The translations under genes were made by a program, and so were the position numbers. Below the pieces are notes generated by a model, which did no database searches, was not told the DNA's origin, and saw only the letters and a program-made list of their open reading frames with translations. Shown piece by piece: positions 1 to 13,100 of a stretch of 64,000 nucleotides of DNA; position 1 is the first letter of the stretch, and the number at the start of each line of letters is the position of its first letter. Source of the DNA: Azolla caroliniana (Eukaryota; Polypodiophyta); contig JBHGNT010000001.1 in NCBI GenBank assembly GCA_043228905.1, positions 27,590,001 through 27,654,000 on the forward strand. Reading direction: 5' to 3'.

Positions 1-756
1 TCCCCTGGGTCCCATTCTAGTTCGACGAGGGGACGACAACCATATACCCATAACTTCCAATGGGGTTCCACCTTAACAACATCTGGGTCTGTCTTCCAGA
101 TGTTATCAACCTGCGCCACCACGCGGATTGGGTGCCAAGAGCCCTTACTCTGACTCTCCCCAAAATTTGTATCTCTTCCTGATCCGCTCACGCCCTTCAG
201 CAACTTAACCATTCCAGCCTCATCAAAGAGCCCAAACCAAGCATCTAGTCTGACCTCCCCCATTATAACCTTATCAACTGCCTCAACTATCAATCTCCGC
301 ATTTTCATGGCTCCCTTGAGGGGAGGGAATGGGACCTCCTGGGCTCCTCCTAAAGCCATCGTGCGTCTCTAATCATCTATAGAGTGGAGCCCTTTTTGTG
401 CCAGCTTTCCCCATGTTAGGCCCTTAAGCTGCCCTAACATCATGTCGTCACTTGTTCGCACCTGAGGGTTCCAAAATAATGGTTGTCTAGACTCTAGACC
501 ACTCGATTAGTGTCTCCGGCGTGTGCTTGACCAAATGATGTCGTACGTGACACCATGCCCACAAGATGGAGTTCATGACCCTCTCTTCCGAATGACAAGC
601 GATCGTGGGTGGGACTCCGCTCGTGCAACACCAATTCAAGGAGTCAGGCCAAGGCCTACCATACTTGGGAGTCCCTGCTTGCAACCTATTACGAAGTAGA
701 ACCTTCCAGCACCCCTTACCTGGCAGGAGGCATCGAACCACCATTTTGGCTAGCAA
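1..756 (-). mobile_element. LINE-type retroelement ORF remnant, C-terminal part, runs off left edge
   Basis: Two overlapping minus-strand frames read like the region downstream of the reverse transcriptase in plant non-LTR retrotransposons. The first frame (756 to 487) contains LLRNRLQAGTPKYGRPWPDS and then a His/Trp-rich stretch (CHSEERVMNSILWAW). It stops at 487-489, but a second frame continues at once with QPLFWNPQV and GLTWGKLAQKGLHSIDD. That frame meets one TAG (369-371), then runs open from an ATG at 357-359 to base 1 (about 119 residues, ending near YGCRPLVELEWDPG). One frameshift and one stop make it a pseudogene. The LFWNP...W..LA.KGLHSIDD pattern is the kind of motif seen in LINE ORF2 proteins; this is recognition by eye, not a search. 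No promoter or poly(A) tail is in view. A host hypothetical gene is the alternative. Confidence 0.5.
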
Positions 757-959
757 TGCTCAGCTCTACATTAATTTTTTCATGGATGTACATCATGTAA
801 AAAATGCATAACTTGTCCAAGCATGAGCGTTATACATGTTCTTCTATACTTGCTATCTTTCCCTTGTTGACGGGCAAAATTTCCAATTCTAATAGATTTA
901 TCATATTAACTCCTCTTGAGAAAGCTATTAAATTGTCATTGATATACATCATGTAAAAA

Positions 960-1290
960 ACATAACTTGTCCAAGCATGAGTGTAGCACATGTTGGTATT
1001 TTTGTCTACGAGGTCTATAATTAAGCATTGTATAATGATAGACTTTTCCAAGCATGACTAGCACACGAGGGTATATTTGTCTATGAAGCCTATTATTAAG
1101 CATGTACATAATGATACACTTGTCCGAGCATGAATATAGCACATGTAGGTAAGTATGAAGCCTATCATTAAGCATGAATGTATCTGTCTATGAAGCCTCT
1201 TGTTAAGCATGTAAATAACAATACACTTGTCCAAGCATGAATACACCACATGTAGGTAAGTATGAAGTCTATTGTTAAGCATGGCATTTA
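960..1290. repeat. ~80-bp diverged tandem repeat, about four copies
   Basis: Units begin with CTTGTCCAAGCATGA and continue with GCACATGTAGGTA and GAAGCCTATTATTAAGCATG. Copies start near 963, 1042, 1117 and 1222, with a partial start near 815. The array makes reading frames in several phases with the same recurring peptide (MLNNRLH..), an effect of the repeat rather than a gene. Confidence 0.75.
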
Positions 1291-1339
1291 CATACGTCAT
1301 GAAAATGCCTATATGCTTCAAGTGCATAAGTTCCAATAT

Positions 1340-4300
1340 ATATTATTGAAAATGTATGTGTTTGATCTCTGACTTGCATGTATATGAACCAAGAGGCCAA
1401 TTTTGAAACAAGATAATCCAACAAACTTTGTATGTTTATCTTCAATGATTTGTTGTTTATTTCTCGTCCTCTCTTTCTCTAGTATTAGCTTATAAATTCT
1501 AAGACCTTATTTTATTTGGTCATTGAATATTTCCCTTTTTAGGGAATAATATTGATTGTCAATTTGTCACTAACATTGATGAAAGATAAATAAAGTGCCT
1601 TGTTTTTTAAGAGATTATATATATATATTGCTGTTATGAAATAATGCATAACATGAGTCATGCTATACTTATCTTAGTCTTAAACTCTAGTTAACAAGAC
1701 TTCATAATGTAAATAGTATGCATGCACCCATCATCTTGTGGGTCATAAACTCATGTATCTCAATCATTTGATATGATATAGAGAAGAGCATAGCGTAAGA
1801 GCTCTATCTAGAGATTGTATTGTGATCTTGATTAATATCTAATCACTCTATTCTATAACAATTGCCCCTTTTTCCATTCTCATTTGCATTGTAGTTTTCA
1901 TGAGTAAAAAAAATGTAAGAGCTATGAAAAAAAAAAACAAAGGTCATCCTATCAATTATAATTTATGAAGTAATGGTTCTCTAAGTGTGTCCTCCTTTTG
2001 ATGCTTTAATTATTCACTCTTTGCGTCACCAAGGCTCGACATTCATTGTTTGTATTACATGCAAACACAAAGTTAATAGTGTATACAAAGATTTAGATAT
2101 TTCGACATGTTTACAAATGAGAGGAAGTGCAACATGTTGTGCTATGCATGTAGTGTTTTATTTTTTTTAACATGTAGAGAAATCATGGTATGGTGCTTAC
2201 CGAAAATTTAGAAATATACTTCAAAATTACATAGGCAATCATGGTATCTCTTTGTTTCTCTATTTGACACACGGCATACAACTATGTCACGTATGTGTAT
2301 AATAATAAATATCGATTGGCACAAATTTCGGAAAACTAAACTTGCATACATTCTCTCTATACATATTGAAGTTCATCCACATGCCAACTTTTCAAGATTT
2401 TCTTGTTTTCTATTTTGGTGGGGACGCGAGTCATGACACATTGAATGGGAATCAAAGATCTGCTTTGCACACAACAATGATGTCAATGACAACAATGATA
2501 AATTATGAAGATGTGTTGTATTGTGATAATATTTGAAAAGTTGGTCCACACAACCTCATATACTGTGTGGTTACTACTTTATAAAGTGCACGAATGACTT
2601 AAAGATTCATTTGCCCAACTTCAACAAGAAGTTTGAGACAAACATGGATCACTATACTATGCACATGGGTTTTGCATGTGACCAACCAAGTGTGCAAAAT
2701 CAAAGTTTCGGTAGAAAATCGAATATAAAATAATAACTTTGCCTTGCCATTTGATTGATAATGTATATATAAGCTCTAATATGGTAGGTCGAAATGATCT
2801 ATCACCTCCTCAATGTATTCATTATGTTTTTAAGATCATATGGTGCCTTACTTGATTAATTATGTTAATTGTACAAAATCTCAATATTTTGGGAATTCGG
2901 AAAAATTCTTGAGAAATATTTGTCTTTTGGTCCCTTATTAGTCAGGTCTCATGACATTCTGATTAATAGTAGAGATACATTCTGATTACTTGATTTATTC
3001 TCTTCTATTTAACGATAAATAATAGAGTTGGGAATATATCAACATTGGGTAACTGATCAGTTTCTATATCACTTTCCAACTATATCAAGTAATATCATCA
3101 ATTGCATGTGGTTTGGTCGGGGCATGTGTAATAATGCACTCAAATTAATGTGAAAGGATCATCCACCTTCCCAATATGTCTCTTCAATAAGATATTTGTT
3201 TAAAATGTATATAGATTAGAACTTGATGAATAACATAAATGTTTCTGCCCTCACTGGCCAATAAGGAACATGCAAAATTCCTGCAAAATCATACACCATT
3301 CCCAATGCTTATCTCATTGACAACATGTCATCATTCTACTTTCATCCTAAATGAGTCAGAACCATCCTTTTTCTTTTTCTTACATCAAGATTGTTCCAAC
3401 TATTGCATCAAATGCATCTTCAAACAAGTGGAATGGGATATCCTGTTGTGGGAGTTTAAATAATGTGTGAAACCACCAATGTGATTTTTAATGTTTGAAA
3501 CGTTTACAATTAGGTATGTCGCCAAACATATATGTTTTTGGTGAGGTGAGATAAAGGGCTTACAATATCCATCAATATCTCAAGAATGTACATGTCATTT
3601 AATCAATGCATTAAACCTTTAGTTATTCCTTTTAATCACTTTGGATTCTCACCTTCACTAATTATTGTACCTTTGTCTTTGTCAGTGGCCATTCCTTGTG
3701 TGATACTAGATATCCTAAAATATTCTCACTTTTAATAGCAATAGCATTTAGAAGTTCATGAATCCATTTAGACATAACCTTAAATTCTCCAAGTGCTTAT
3801 CCAAGTTTCTCATGAGGGATGTCAGGGTCAATGTTGAGTTGGTCAACACAATGTACTAATGGTTATCTTAACCTTTGATCATTGCATGAGATTGGGTGGA
3901 TGGTCACCATTTTGCAAGCAAAGTGGGTGTGAAGTGGGTGTCCAACACAATCTACTGTATCTAGCTATGACTCTTGGGTTACCTAATTAGAGTTCCTAAC
4001 CTCATCCTTCTTTCTTAAACTTACCAGAGACAATGATAGGAATTAATTCAAGAGATGACTTCGTCCACACTGATTATGTAACTTAAATGAAGTGAAAAAA
4101 AACAAGAAACCATACACATACTCAGCCATCAATGTCTCCTTGTTCCCAACCAACCACACTTTTACAAGAGCAAAGCTTAAGTGTTTAAAATCAAGTTCTA
4201 TGGTATTGCAAAGAACCCCACCAACTCTATGTAGTTGTATTAGCACATCAAATTTCTTATAGATAGAAGGTGGAAGTTCTTCTACGTCTTTCTTGAATGT

Positions 4301-5480
4301 ACCAAAAAATAATTCTAATCCTGAGGTAAAACAAAATCATCCCCACAAATTGGGAGCTTCCCACACATTTCGTTGGTGAAGCTATTCCCTATTGTATTAG
4401 GACTTCATTCATCATCCCTAGTATTTGTTCCTTTTATTGAAGCATTCCACATTCTTTTAGGACATTATCTAAATGTTGAACCCTCTACATTTTTTGTTCA
4501 TGAAAGATTTTTATGTCACACCATCCATTGGAGAAAAGCATTTCCTTGGGGACATGGGTTGCCCAAAAATCTTGTTGCCTCTTCTTGTCATAGTCTGCTT
4601 TAAAAGTTAGTGTTTTCGTTTGAGTTTATTTCTCTTCATTCAGATGATTTTATGAACAATCAAGGATTCATTTTATCTTGGCTCTTCACTATAGCATAAC
4701 CGACCCATTATTCCTTGACTTTTTCCCCATCCAGGATGGTGTAATGTACACCTAAACAAGAATCACTAGATGAGAGGCTAAGATTCGAACGAACAAGTGT
4801 TGGTCAATTTCCACATCCCTGTTTGTCACTTCAATGCTTGGGCAATTTTTTGAATTGCCGTCGTTTCCACACAAATCTTCCACCCATTGTTTGTATTAAG
4901 AAGCCAATGGCCCTTTTCATCAAATTCAATTGCCAATCAATGTCGCCAGTAGTTTCAACATCTCTTATTTTAACGAATGTCTTTATTGTTGCTATGGCCC
5001 AATGTGGTCACTAGTAATGACTTTGTATGAATTATTATTACATTCTTAGACCCTTCCATCATAATGACACTTGCCAAGACATTCATTATCTTCAACAATT
5101 CATCATTTGCAAGAATGAAATTGTCTATAGATTACAAATGTACAAGTCTTGTGCCTTGTTGAACAAAAAAAGCAATTCCAGAGATTTGGACCATGCATCT
5201 ATCAATTTTCTTGATCTAACATTTTATGAATGAGGATAACTAATATTACAATTAGGCATGGTCACATAGTTAGCTACTACGCGACATGCTAATGCCAATT
5301 TTTTTGTCATAATTGAAACCCTCTTTTCATGAGTGACAACTCGAATATTCAAAAATCCTTATAAGAAGGGCTTTTGATGCTTCTAACAATGTCCCTATGC
5401 AAGAGTTTGCATCGTTCTTGTTAGCTATCAACTCCAACCAAATTCAAGCTTTAAGCCATGATTTAACACTTTCTATATTA
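1340..5480. other. AT-rich gene-free interval
   Basis: I see no convincing coding exon, RNA gene or intact transposon here. All reading frames are short (under about 80 codons), low in complexity and not flanked by credible splice sites. The composition is typical plant intergenic DNA, probably decayed transposon sequence that I cannot assign. Confidence 0.5.
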
Positions 5481-5485
5481 AAAAA

Positions 5486-5895
5486 CTATTAAAGCGTTTG
5501 GTTTGGTTTAAATTATGAATAAACCATTCCGTTTCAATTCGGTTTAGTTTTCAAATTAAGATTTCTCGATTTATCAGTTTAAGTGGCTTGATTTAATAGT
5601 TATTTATTTTGACTTCAACTTTTTATTTCCAGACTGTTTTAATTTATGGACTGGTTTTTTATGTTTAATTAATGAAATAATTTAACCTAAAACTTTCTTT
5701 TAAACCATTTGAGTAAATAGTTTGGATTAGATTTGTTATTTAATAGTTCATTTTGGTTTAAACCATTCAATGTCACATTTCCCTTAATAGTTTGGTTTAA
5801 ATAGCTCAGGCTTTAGTAGATTAAGTTAAATGGCTTTATAGTTCTTAATCCTTTCATCTAGATCAGTTTGGTTTCAAGGCCAAGAACCACTTGGT
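5486..5895. repeat. Degenerate TTTGGTTTAAA-rich repeat tract
   Basis: Short motifs such as GGTTTGGTTTAAA, TTTAATAGTT and AAACCATT recur through about 400 bp. The same vocabulary occurs on the opposite strand at 36590-36990 (AACCAAACCAAACC, CCATTAAA). The two tracts look like diverged, inverted members of one AT-rich repeat family. No reading frame is conserved. Confidence 0.5.
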
Positions 5896-7300
5896 GATTT
5901 TGTTTAAACAGTTCAACATCACCATTCACTTTGCCTCACAACTTAAATCTCATATTTGTCCTAGTGGTCTTCAAAGAGGTACACGAGATATAACATGGCA
6001 ACTCCTCATTTGTCAACTACATGTAGGAATAATCTATTGTTGATTATTTGGCACTTGATTATCAAGCTCAGATGATCCCTCACTTAATGAAAACAGTAAT
6101 GTTTACAACTATATCTTTCATGGGAGACAAAAGTGAAGGTTTGATCATCCCAAAGCAAGAGATATTATGTACATTGTATGCAACGTTGACTCTCCTCACA
6201 TATGGCAAGGCGGATACATTCTTATGAAATGGAAGGTAGTTTTCATCTTACACATGTAAGCCACGCTATTGATGCTCAAACATAATGTGAATAGTTGAAA
6301 TTAATGCCGTAGGCATACCCTTCCAGAACAATTCTATGAATAGTTAGGATGCGATGGCTAAAAAACTAATTACCCTAAGAACTACCACAAACTGTAAGGA
6401 CCTATGACATACAAGAACATTCAGCAACATGAGAAAGGGACTAGCTAGCCCCGTCTTTCAACATTTCGAAACTCTCAAGACTATTGGTGAGGGGGCCCCA
6501 TTCTACATATTCACTACATACCTACCTAGGTATCATATAGCTCAATATTACACAGTATGGCAAACCAATGGTACTTTATGTTGGCATGATGTCACATGCT
6601 CAAGGATGGTAAATGCAGTTAAGCACACTTAACAAATCTTCTTCTAACTCTATCAATCATTCTTGTTCTCAAATAGATTGATATGCGGTAGTTACTACTT
6701 GAACATGCCCCTCAAGCTCAACCATGTTACCCAATCTTCGTTTTTTCTTTGCACTCCACAGCAAAGTTCATGGATAACACAGGTGTGGGCTTACCAATAT
6801 TGGAACTACAACCCCTAGATATAATGGGCTCTTAGATGTAATGGGAAGGACACTCAGTGTGTTCATGTTCACATGGAATATCAGGTTTCCATTCATATAT
6901 TGGTATGGCTATCATAGTAGAGTATAGCGCAGATAGCGTGGCACAATGTGTGATGAGGCCTAGCGGACAAGTACCTTGATATAGCAAACCGTTATATTTA
7001 AGTTTAACTAGGATCACACAGCGTTGAGAATTAAGTTTGCCACACATACACAATATAAAGTTCACATGTCCTCCTAAATCCCAAACACTCAAATTTCTTG
7101 CAAAAGTATATCATAAAACTAAGTAATAGCTTGGGCGATAAAGGCCCACTAAAGTCCCAATTGAAGAAAGGCGCACACACACACACACATACACACCTTT
7201 CATTGAGGTATGTATAATAAACGTGTTCTCTCACTCACTCGCTCGCTCACATGGATGGATCGATCGACAGCAGATTAGCATCCACCTGCCGTGAATTCAT
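5896..7300. other. Gene-free interval downstream of the GDSL gene
   Basis: No supported gene. It contains a short (CA)n run at 7172-7195. Because the GDSL gene is on the minus strand, its 3' UTR and polyadenylation site should lie just below 7301; I could not identify a clear signal. Confidence 0.45.
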
Positions 7301-9020
7301 TCAGTTGTGTTGCTGCAAGAGCTGCCGGACATTGACGGGACTGATGATGGTAGGCGGGCCGTCCAGGATCCGTCGGGCGATGAGCGCGTTTGTCTTCTCT
7401 GTGGGGTGGAAGGGATCCCAGAACACATGCGTCCTCCGATCAGGGCACAAACTCGACAGCCTGTTGCAGATGAACCGTCCGTTGTACTTCCCCTGCCCGC
7501 AGCATGCCGTCGTCACCGTGCTCGCATCATAACCTAAATCCCATCCACAATCAAACTCAGATTCAGCCCCCAAATCCTACACTCCATGTCAGAGATCCGG
7601 AACTACATCCAATTACAGTACCGTAGGTCTCAGGATTGTTGATGAATTCCATTGCCACATGGAAGCTGTCGATGAAGAGGAAAGTGGCGTCAGGCTGCAC
7701 CAGTTCTCTGTTCAGCTGCTCCGTCATGGTCTTGAGCTGGGCGTTAAAACTGACGGCGATCTCCTGCAGAGCTTCGATGCATCGGCCGTCGGAGACCTTG
7801 TTCTTGTTCAGCTGTGACGGGATGCATCCCAGGGGGCCGAGGCCGGTGATGGTGAGCTTGCGAGCACCCATGTGATACAACCTCTGTTATTACAAAATTG
7901 CACAGTACGAATGGTTCGGATTATGTATACTAGCGAAGGAGAGACGAGGAGGAGAGAGCAGGAGAAAGATCGGTGTGGTGTGCTTACAGTGAGTTGTGAT
8001 TTGTAGGTGGAGATGAGGTGATCTTGGAACTGAGGCAGGTTATACTGCCGGTTGGAGATAGAGAACATACGCAGGTAATTGTTGATGTAGTCGTTGCCAC
8101 CGAACGTGAGCGAGAAGAGGGCGCCATTCACCAGCTTCTCCGTCTCCTCTGCTCCGATGGCCTCGGCGAGCCTCTGCTTGTACTCATGGAACAGATCTAA
8201 CTGATCGTCCGCGCTCAACACTTTAATCTGGACACGAAAAAAAGACCCATTCAAGATGGCAGTCAGTTCCAGAAATATGGCGGATTAGCTTTCCATACAT
8301 AAAAAGGCTGCTAGCAGAGTCGGGGTTAACGACGCACAAATTGCTTGCCGGTGTTGTTGAGTATTCCGGCACCAGCGGACGCGAAGTTGGAGCCGTAGAG
8401 TAAGGTACTGACGTCGTTGGTGGGATCCAGGTAAGGCTTGATGGCAGGAGAGCCCACAAAATCACCTACAAATTCGCGATGGATTGAGAAAAGAAAAAAT
8501 TAGACGACAATGCAGGCACAAAACAGGAGGAATGCAGAATCTGAAGGAATGATAAGTAAGGCGTACTGATGAAGTCGTTGATGATCTTGCCGTTGCAGAA
8601 GCGGCCGGTGGGGCCGACGGCATAATCCAGGCCATTGGGGGCGAAGTTGGCGCGGGCCGTGGACGGAATGAAATTGTTGTTGCCGGCGTCCACCAGAGAA
8701 TCCCCCATTACAAACAGTGCCAGCTGCGGTGGTGTTTGACGGCCGCCGTCACCGTTAAATTCCATCGCTCTGCTCTCTTCGCCTCCGGATCCAATCTCAT
8801 ACTTAGCAGTGGCCGCGCTTTTAGTGGCATTATTACTGTTTTTATGGCAGTCGGTTGCGACGCTGCAGACGACAATGGACAGAAAGAAGACGGCAACTGC
8901 CGGAGTGGCGGCACTAACGTTATGACGACAAAGACGCCTTGAGGTTGCATCGCGACGGCCGGTAATCGAGTGTATTATGGCGGAGCCGGGAGGACCGACA
9001 AGAACCTGCTGCTGCTGCAT
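7301..9020 (-). CDS. GDSL esterase/lipase (SGNH hydrolase), 5 exons, 438 aa
   Basis: Exons: 9020-8567, 8465-8338, 8227-7988, 7883-7622, 7533-7301 (TGA). All introns are GT..AG, phases close exactly, and five exons is the usual plant GDSL layout. Block I is GDSLVDAGNN with nucleophile Ser108. Block II has Gly183 in GSNFASAGAG. Block III is GGND (237-240). Block V is DPFH with catalytic Asp401 and His404. The family hydrolyses ester bonds of lipids, cutin monomers or acylated polysaccharides, usually in the apoplast. Residues 41-55 are a hydrophobic signal or anchor, preceded by an unusually long 40-residue N-terminal region; no later Met lies before the hydrophobic segment, so this start is kept. 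The size exceeds the common 350-390 aa because of that leader and a 45-residue Asn/Gly-rich spacer before block I. The exact substrate cannot be told from sequence. Confidence 0.93.
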
Positions 9021-9036
9021 GGTTATTGCAAAAACC

Positions 9037-9055
9037 TATATATATATATATATAT
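9037..9055. repeat. (TA)n run upstream of the GDSL start codon
   Basis: A TA dinucleotide run ends 17 bp upstream of the GDSL ATG (9020, minus). It is too close to be an ordinary TATA box unless the 5' UTR is very short, so I list it only as a repeat. Confidence 0.6.
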
Positions 9056-9299
9056 TATGCTTCGAACAAATCGCTGCTTGTCGTCTTCTCTCGTCCAATA
9101 CAACTAACTTGCGGCAGAGAGGTCACACTTAGAAGTTCCATGAGCAGGAGGATTCCATGTCCACAAGAAACGTTATAGACGTAGATCCGATGTCACTCAC
9201 TGTGTATGTAAAATGTAATGGTAGTAGTCTTAGTTAGATGGAGCTTATGGGCATCGGGAGGCGTGGCTACAGCTCCGACGTGGTACAGCATTTACTGGA

Positions 9300-10072
9300 T
9301 TTACCTACGTACGCCTCCGGATGGATGGATGGATGGATGGATGGATGGATGGATGGATGAGGATCGAGTCATGATGATGGATTGAGTCGGTCGGTCTGCT
9401 CTTCAATTCCAATTCAATTTGTACATATATCTGTAGAGAGGGTGTGTGTGTGTGTGTGTGTATTGTGTGTATATATATGTATGTCTATATACTGGGGGAG
9501 CGAGCTGCGAGCGGCTGAGAGTTGGTATGCATCTGCGTGATGAGAGAGAGTTATTACTATGTACAATAATAATAGAGCACAGATTTCTCTTGAAGGAAGC
9601 GTCCCGTTGCCTGTCGCCGTTGCCGGTGCCGTCACTGCCACCTCCTCCTGCATTAAATGTTCTGCTTTCCTGATATGTATGTATGTAGTTATTACATATA
9701 TCATTATAAGTATATATATATCCGTGCCCGCAGCGCCGTTGTGGCCGCGGCGTAACGTGACGTGACGGGGCCAGAGCCTTTGGCCCAAACTTTCAAATTG
9801 TCCGTCGTGCTCAATTGAATGTTCCCACGCACATACATACATATTACACACATACATATGTACATACATACATACATACATACATACATACATCTTTTTG
9901 TCCCATCCTTCTGGGCCATTCCCTTCATCAAAGGACCTGCCTGCTTTTGGAGGACAGTGGACTTCTACTTCTTATTGTGCAAAGTTTCAAACTTCACACA
10001 GATACTCCCCTCTTCCTTCCTTCCTTCTAGAAACTTCTGATGGGGATGCCTTCTTGCCCTTCCTAGAGCCCT

Positions 10073-10111
<39 letters not shown>

Positions 10112-10112
10112 A
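9300..10112. repeat. Cluster of microsatellites
   Basis: Several pure simple repeats occur in 800 bp: (GGAT)n at about 9318-9360, (TG)n at about 9441-9462, (CATA)n at about 9829-9892 and (GA)n at about 10074-10110. They create spurious reading frames of the type YVCMYVCM; no gene is supported here. Confidence 0.9.
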
Positions 10113-13100
10113 CCACACTTCCTGTCCAAAAGAAAGTCTTGCCCTTCTCATCGCCAACCCAACAAAAGCAATTGTTGGTCTTCCATCGCCCACATGACGG
10201 AGGAAAAGAAGAGGAATGTGATTTCGAAGGTGTAGCACTAAGCTCCAACCCTAGACATCGTAGTGGGTGATATAATGTTTGGAGGTCGTGCCCATCGTGG
10301 GTATTGGACAACATCCAATCAATAAGACACTAAATGCACATGCATCGTTTGTCGTGATGGATTTATTATTGTGGGAAACACGAAAAGAATAGGGCATCAA
10401 AATCCCCATCAAATGCCTTCTGATATTTGAAAAATACGAAGGGATCATTGGAAGGAAAAAAACACAAATGATGTATCATGTATACATGACATGGATTGGA
10501 AGTTGGATAAATTTGTTCATAAGAAATAATTAAACTCAAGAGACCATAAAACCCAATATTAGCAGCATGCAAATATATAGCAAACGATATTCTAAATGAA
10601 AGAGCAAGGAATCATCACCATATACAATGGGTAACTTGTGAAAAGAGACATGGGGATAATTCCAAAGCTGAGGGAGAGTAATTTCACACATGTGAAGACA
10701 TTAATCTCTAAACCGATTCAAATAATTACCAAACGACAAATGTATTTGGCGAAGCGATAGAGCTTTGAGGAGATGAGCTTGGATGAAATTTACTCATGCT
10801 CAACCTAAGCTTGCTTGATTTGTCAAGCTTGATGGGGAGTGCAAAAGGAAGTAAAGACAATCCAAACCTGTCAACCAATCATAATTAAAATTGATTTCGA
10901 TAGGGACACGTGGTTGAAATCTAGACATTAATATGAAAGGACTATGTATATCCTTTTAAGTTTTAACGTTGTTTACGGATTTCATAAGAAAACTATGACA
11001 AAGTAGATATTGTTACCTTTTGTTTGCCTCGACTCATACCCTCAATAATTTGATTGACTCATTGAGTTTGACTAATAGATTTGAGGATGATATTAGGAAA
11101 TCGTGTTCAAAGTACTTTATAGCCTTTAAAAGATTTGAAAAAAAACAAAACACTAGTAAAGTTAGATGTCTATCATTAATGACATGCGTCAAGTAACCAA
11201 TAAAATCAAAATAGCTTGTTGATGAACTTATAAATCAATCTGCATGGTTTTAGTTAGAATAGTTCTAACTAATTTTGTTTATTGATTGATAACTATATAA
11301 AGTCATAATCTCTTCACATTCGAGGTAAAGCATCAATAGAATTTATAGATATAAATGGCCATTTATTATTAGGAATATCTATTGGATGTAAAAAATTTAT
11401 GGTTTTCACTCATCCCTTTGTCATCTAATATTGCATAGTTTTGGCACATCATGGCATAACTTGTGCCAAAAACTTTGGTAGAGATGGAAACAAAAACTTG
11501 ATGAATTCCAAGGTGCACAATTGATGGTGAATCATGGCATTGAAAAATAATTTTTTATTTGACATCAAGGTTTAGGGTTTGGGAAAGAGCAAATCGGTAC
11601 AAATGTGAAGGGTGTGATGGCGTCAATGGTATCTTTCGTAGATTCAACTCTATTCCAATCTCTTATAGCAAAACTCTCATCAAGGCATTTCCCTTAAAGT
11701 TCATAAACATATATTAGATTTTAATTTAGTGAAGTTAAACACGTTAACTTCATGAATCCATTAGGAGTATAAGCAATGCATACGTGTTTATGAAACCCTT
11801 GCGATAACAAATGGAAAATCGATGTTGACCATGTTTAGGAGATTAAATTGGGATGCACCTTTGAGCCACTCATAGGCCTTGTTAATCTTTTTCTAACATG
11901 CCATGTAGCTTTCTTGCCTTTGTACCCCTTAAGTTTTGTGGCCCTTATGTAGATGCTTGTTTAAGAGACATAGGGGTAGAATTTGTTGTAGGCACATTAC
12001 TTGAACGTAGCTTGGGCACCCATTGCAATTTTAGTGTTTTTTCTATATAGCCACTTTGGGTTCATCCCTCAAGTATTGTCTCAAGACTTGAGGTTGATCA
12101 TTGGTTTGTTCTAGGTTTGAGATAAGGACATGACGTTGATCATGTTCGCATTTTCCCTCAACATTACCATTCAAGGTTTCAACCGGTGATAAAGGGAGTT
12201 ATGACTCAATTAACCTAACTATAAATAAGAGGAACTGAGTCTTGTAAAGAGAGGTTCGTGGGATCGGTATTCTTGAGCCATAATTGTGTAGTTGTCTATC
12301 ACTCTCTATGTGTGTATATATTCTTGATTGAACAATACACCATTCTACTTGCTTGCCAACACCATGCACAAGATTCTGCTTGCCTTTCCACACTAGTCGG
12401 CAATAACAACACACAGTAACCGCCCAAGACACGTATAATATTTACAGTAAGCCTCCTAAGAATTTAATGGTGGCCGATTGATCATCCATGAACATACTCC
12501 CTTCTTGCTTGTGAACTTTGGAGTGTAAACATGCCACATTATGTCTTATTAACCACCCTATTGCATATGTATTACATCGTGGTTGAAGTCCACCAGTAAT
12601 TGAATAACCCTTAGGAATGGTCAACCTAACAAACAATCATAGGCCACCTTGGTTAGTTTATCAAAGAATGTAAACTAGAACTCAACCTCATGTTGGAGTG
12701 GTTGTCCATTCATTGAGTTCCTCATACAATAGGCTATCGTCGCTAACTTCTTGTTGTTGAAGGAGATCGATATTCTATTGTGCATGCCTTATTTCCTCTA
12801 TTGGGTTTCCACTTTGCCATTGTTTGAGTCCCTTGTTCACATTTGTCTTAATATTGGGCAATTCGCTATGCATGGGTGATGATATGCGTCGCTAAGCCTG
12901 ATGGTACAATTTACAATAGGATATTTTGTACCTAGGTGATGCAAGACTAGGTGTTCTTGTCCACAACTTTGGCACATGCGTTCTCTTTGAAACCACACAA
13001 TGAAGTCTTGGACTTATCAATCCAAGCAAGGCCCAAGCTTAAAATTTCAAATGTCTCCCACGGGCATCTTCCCTTTTCACATTTTATTCATTCAAGAAAA

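Noticed and set aside
830-1336. Frames rich in MLNNRLH repeats as a repeat protein
   Set aside because: They arise in several phases from one ~80-bp DNA repeat and are broken by stops.
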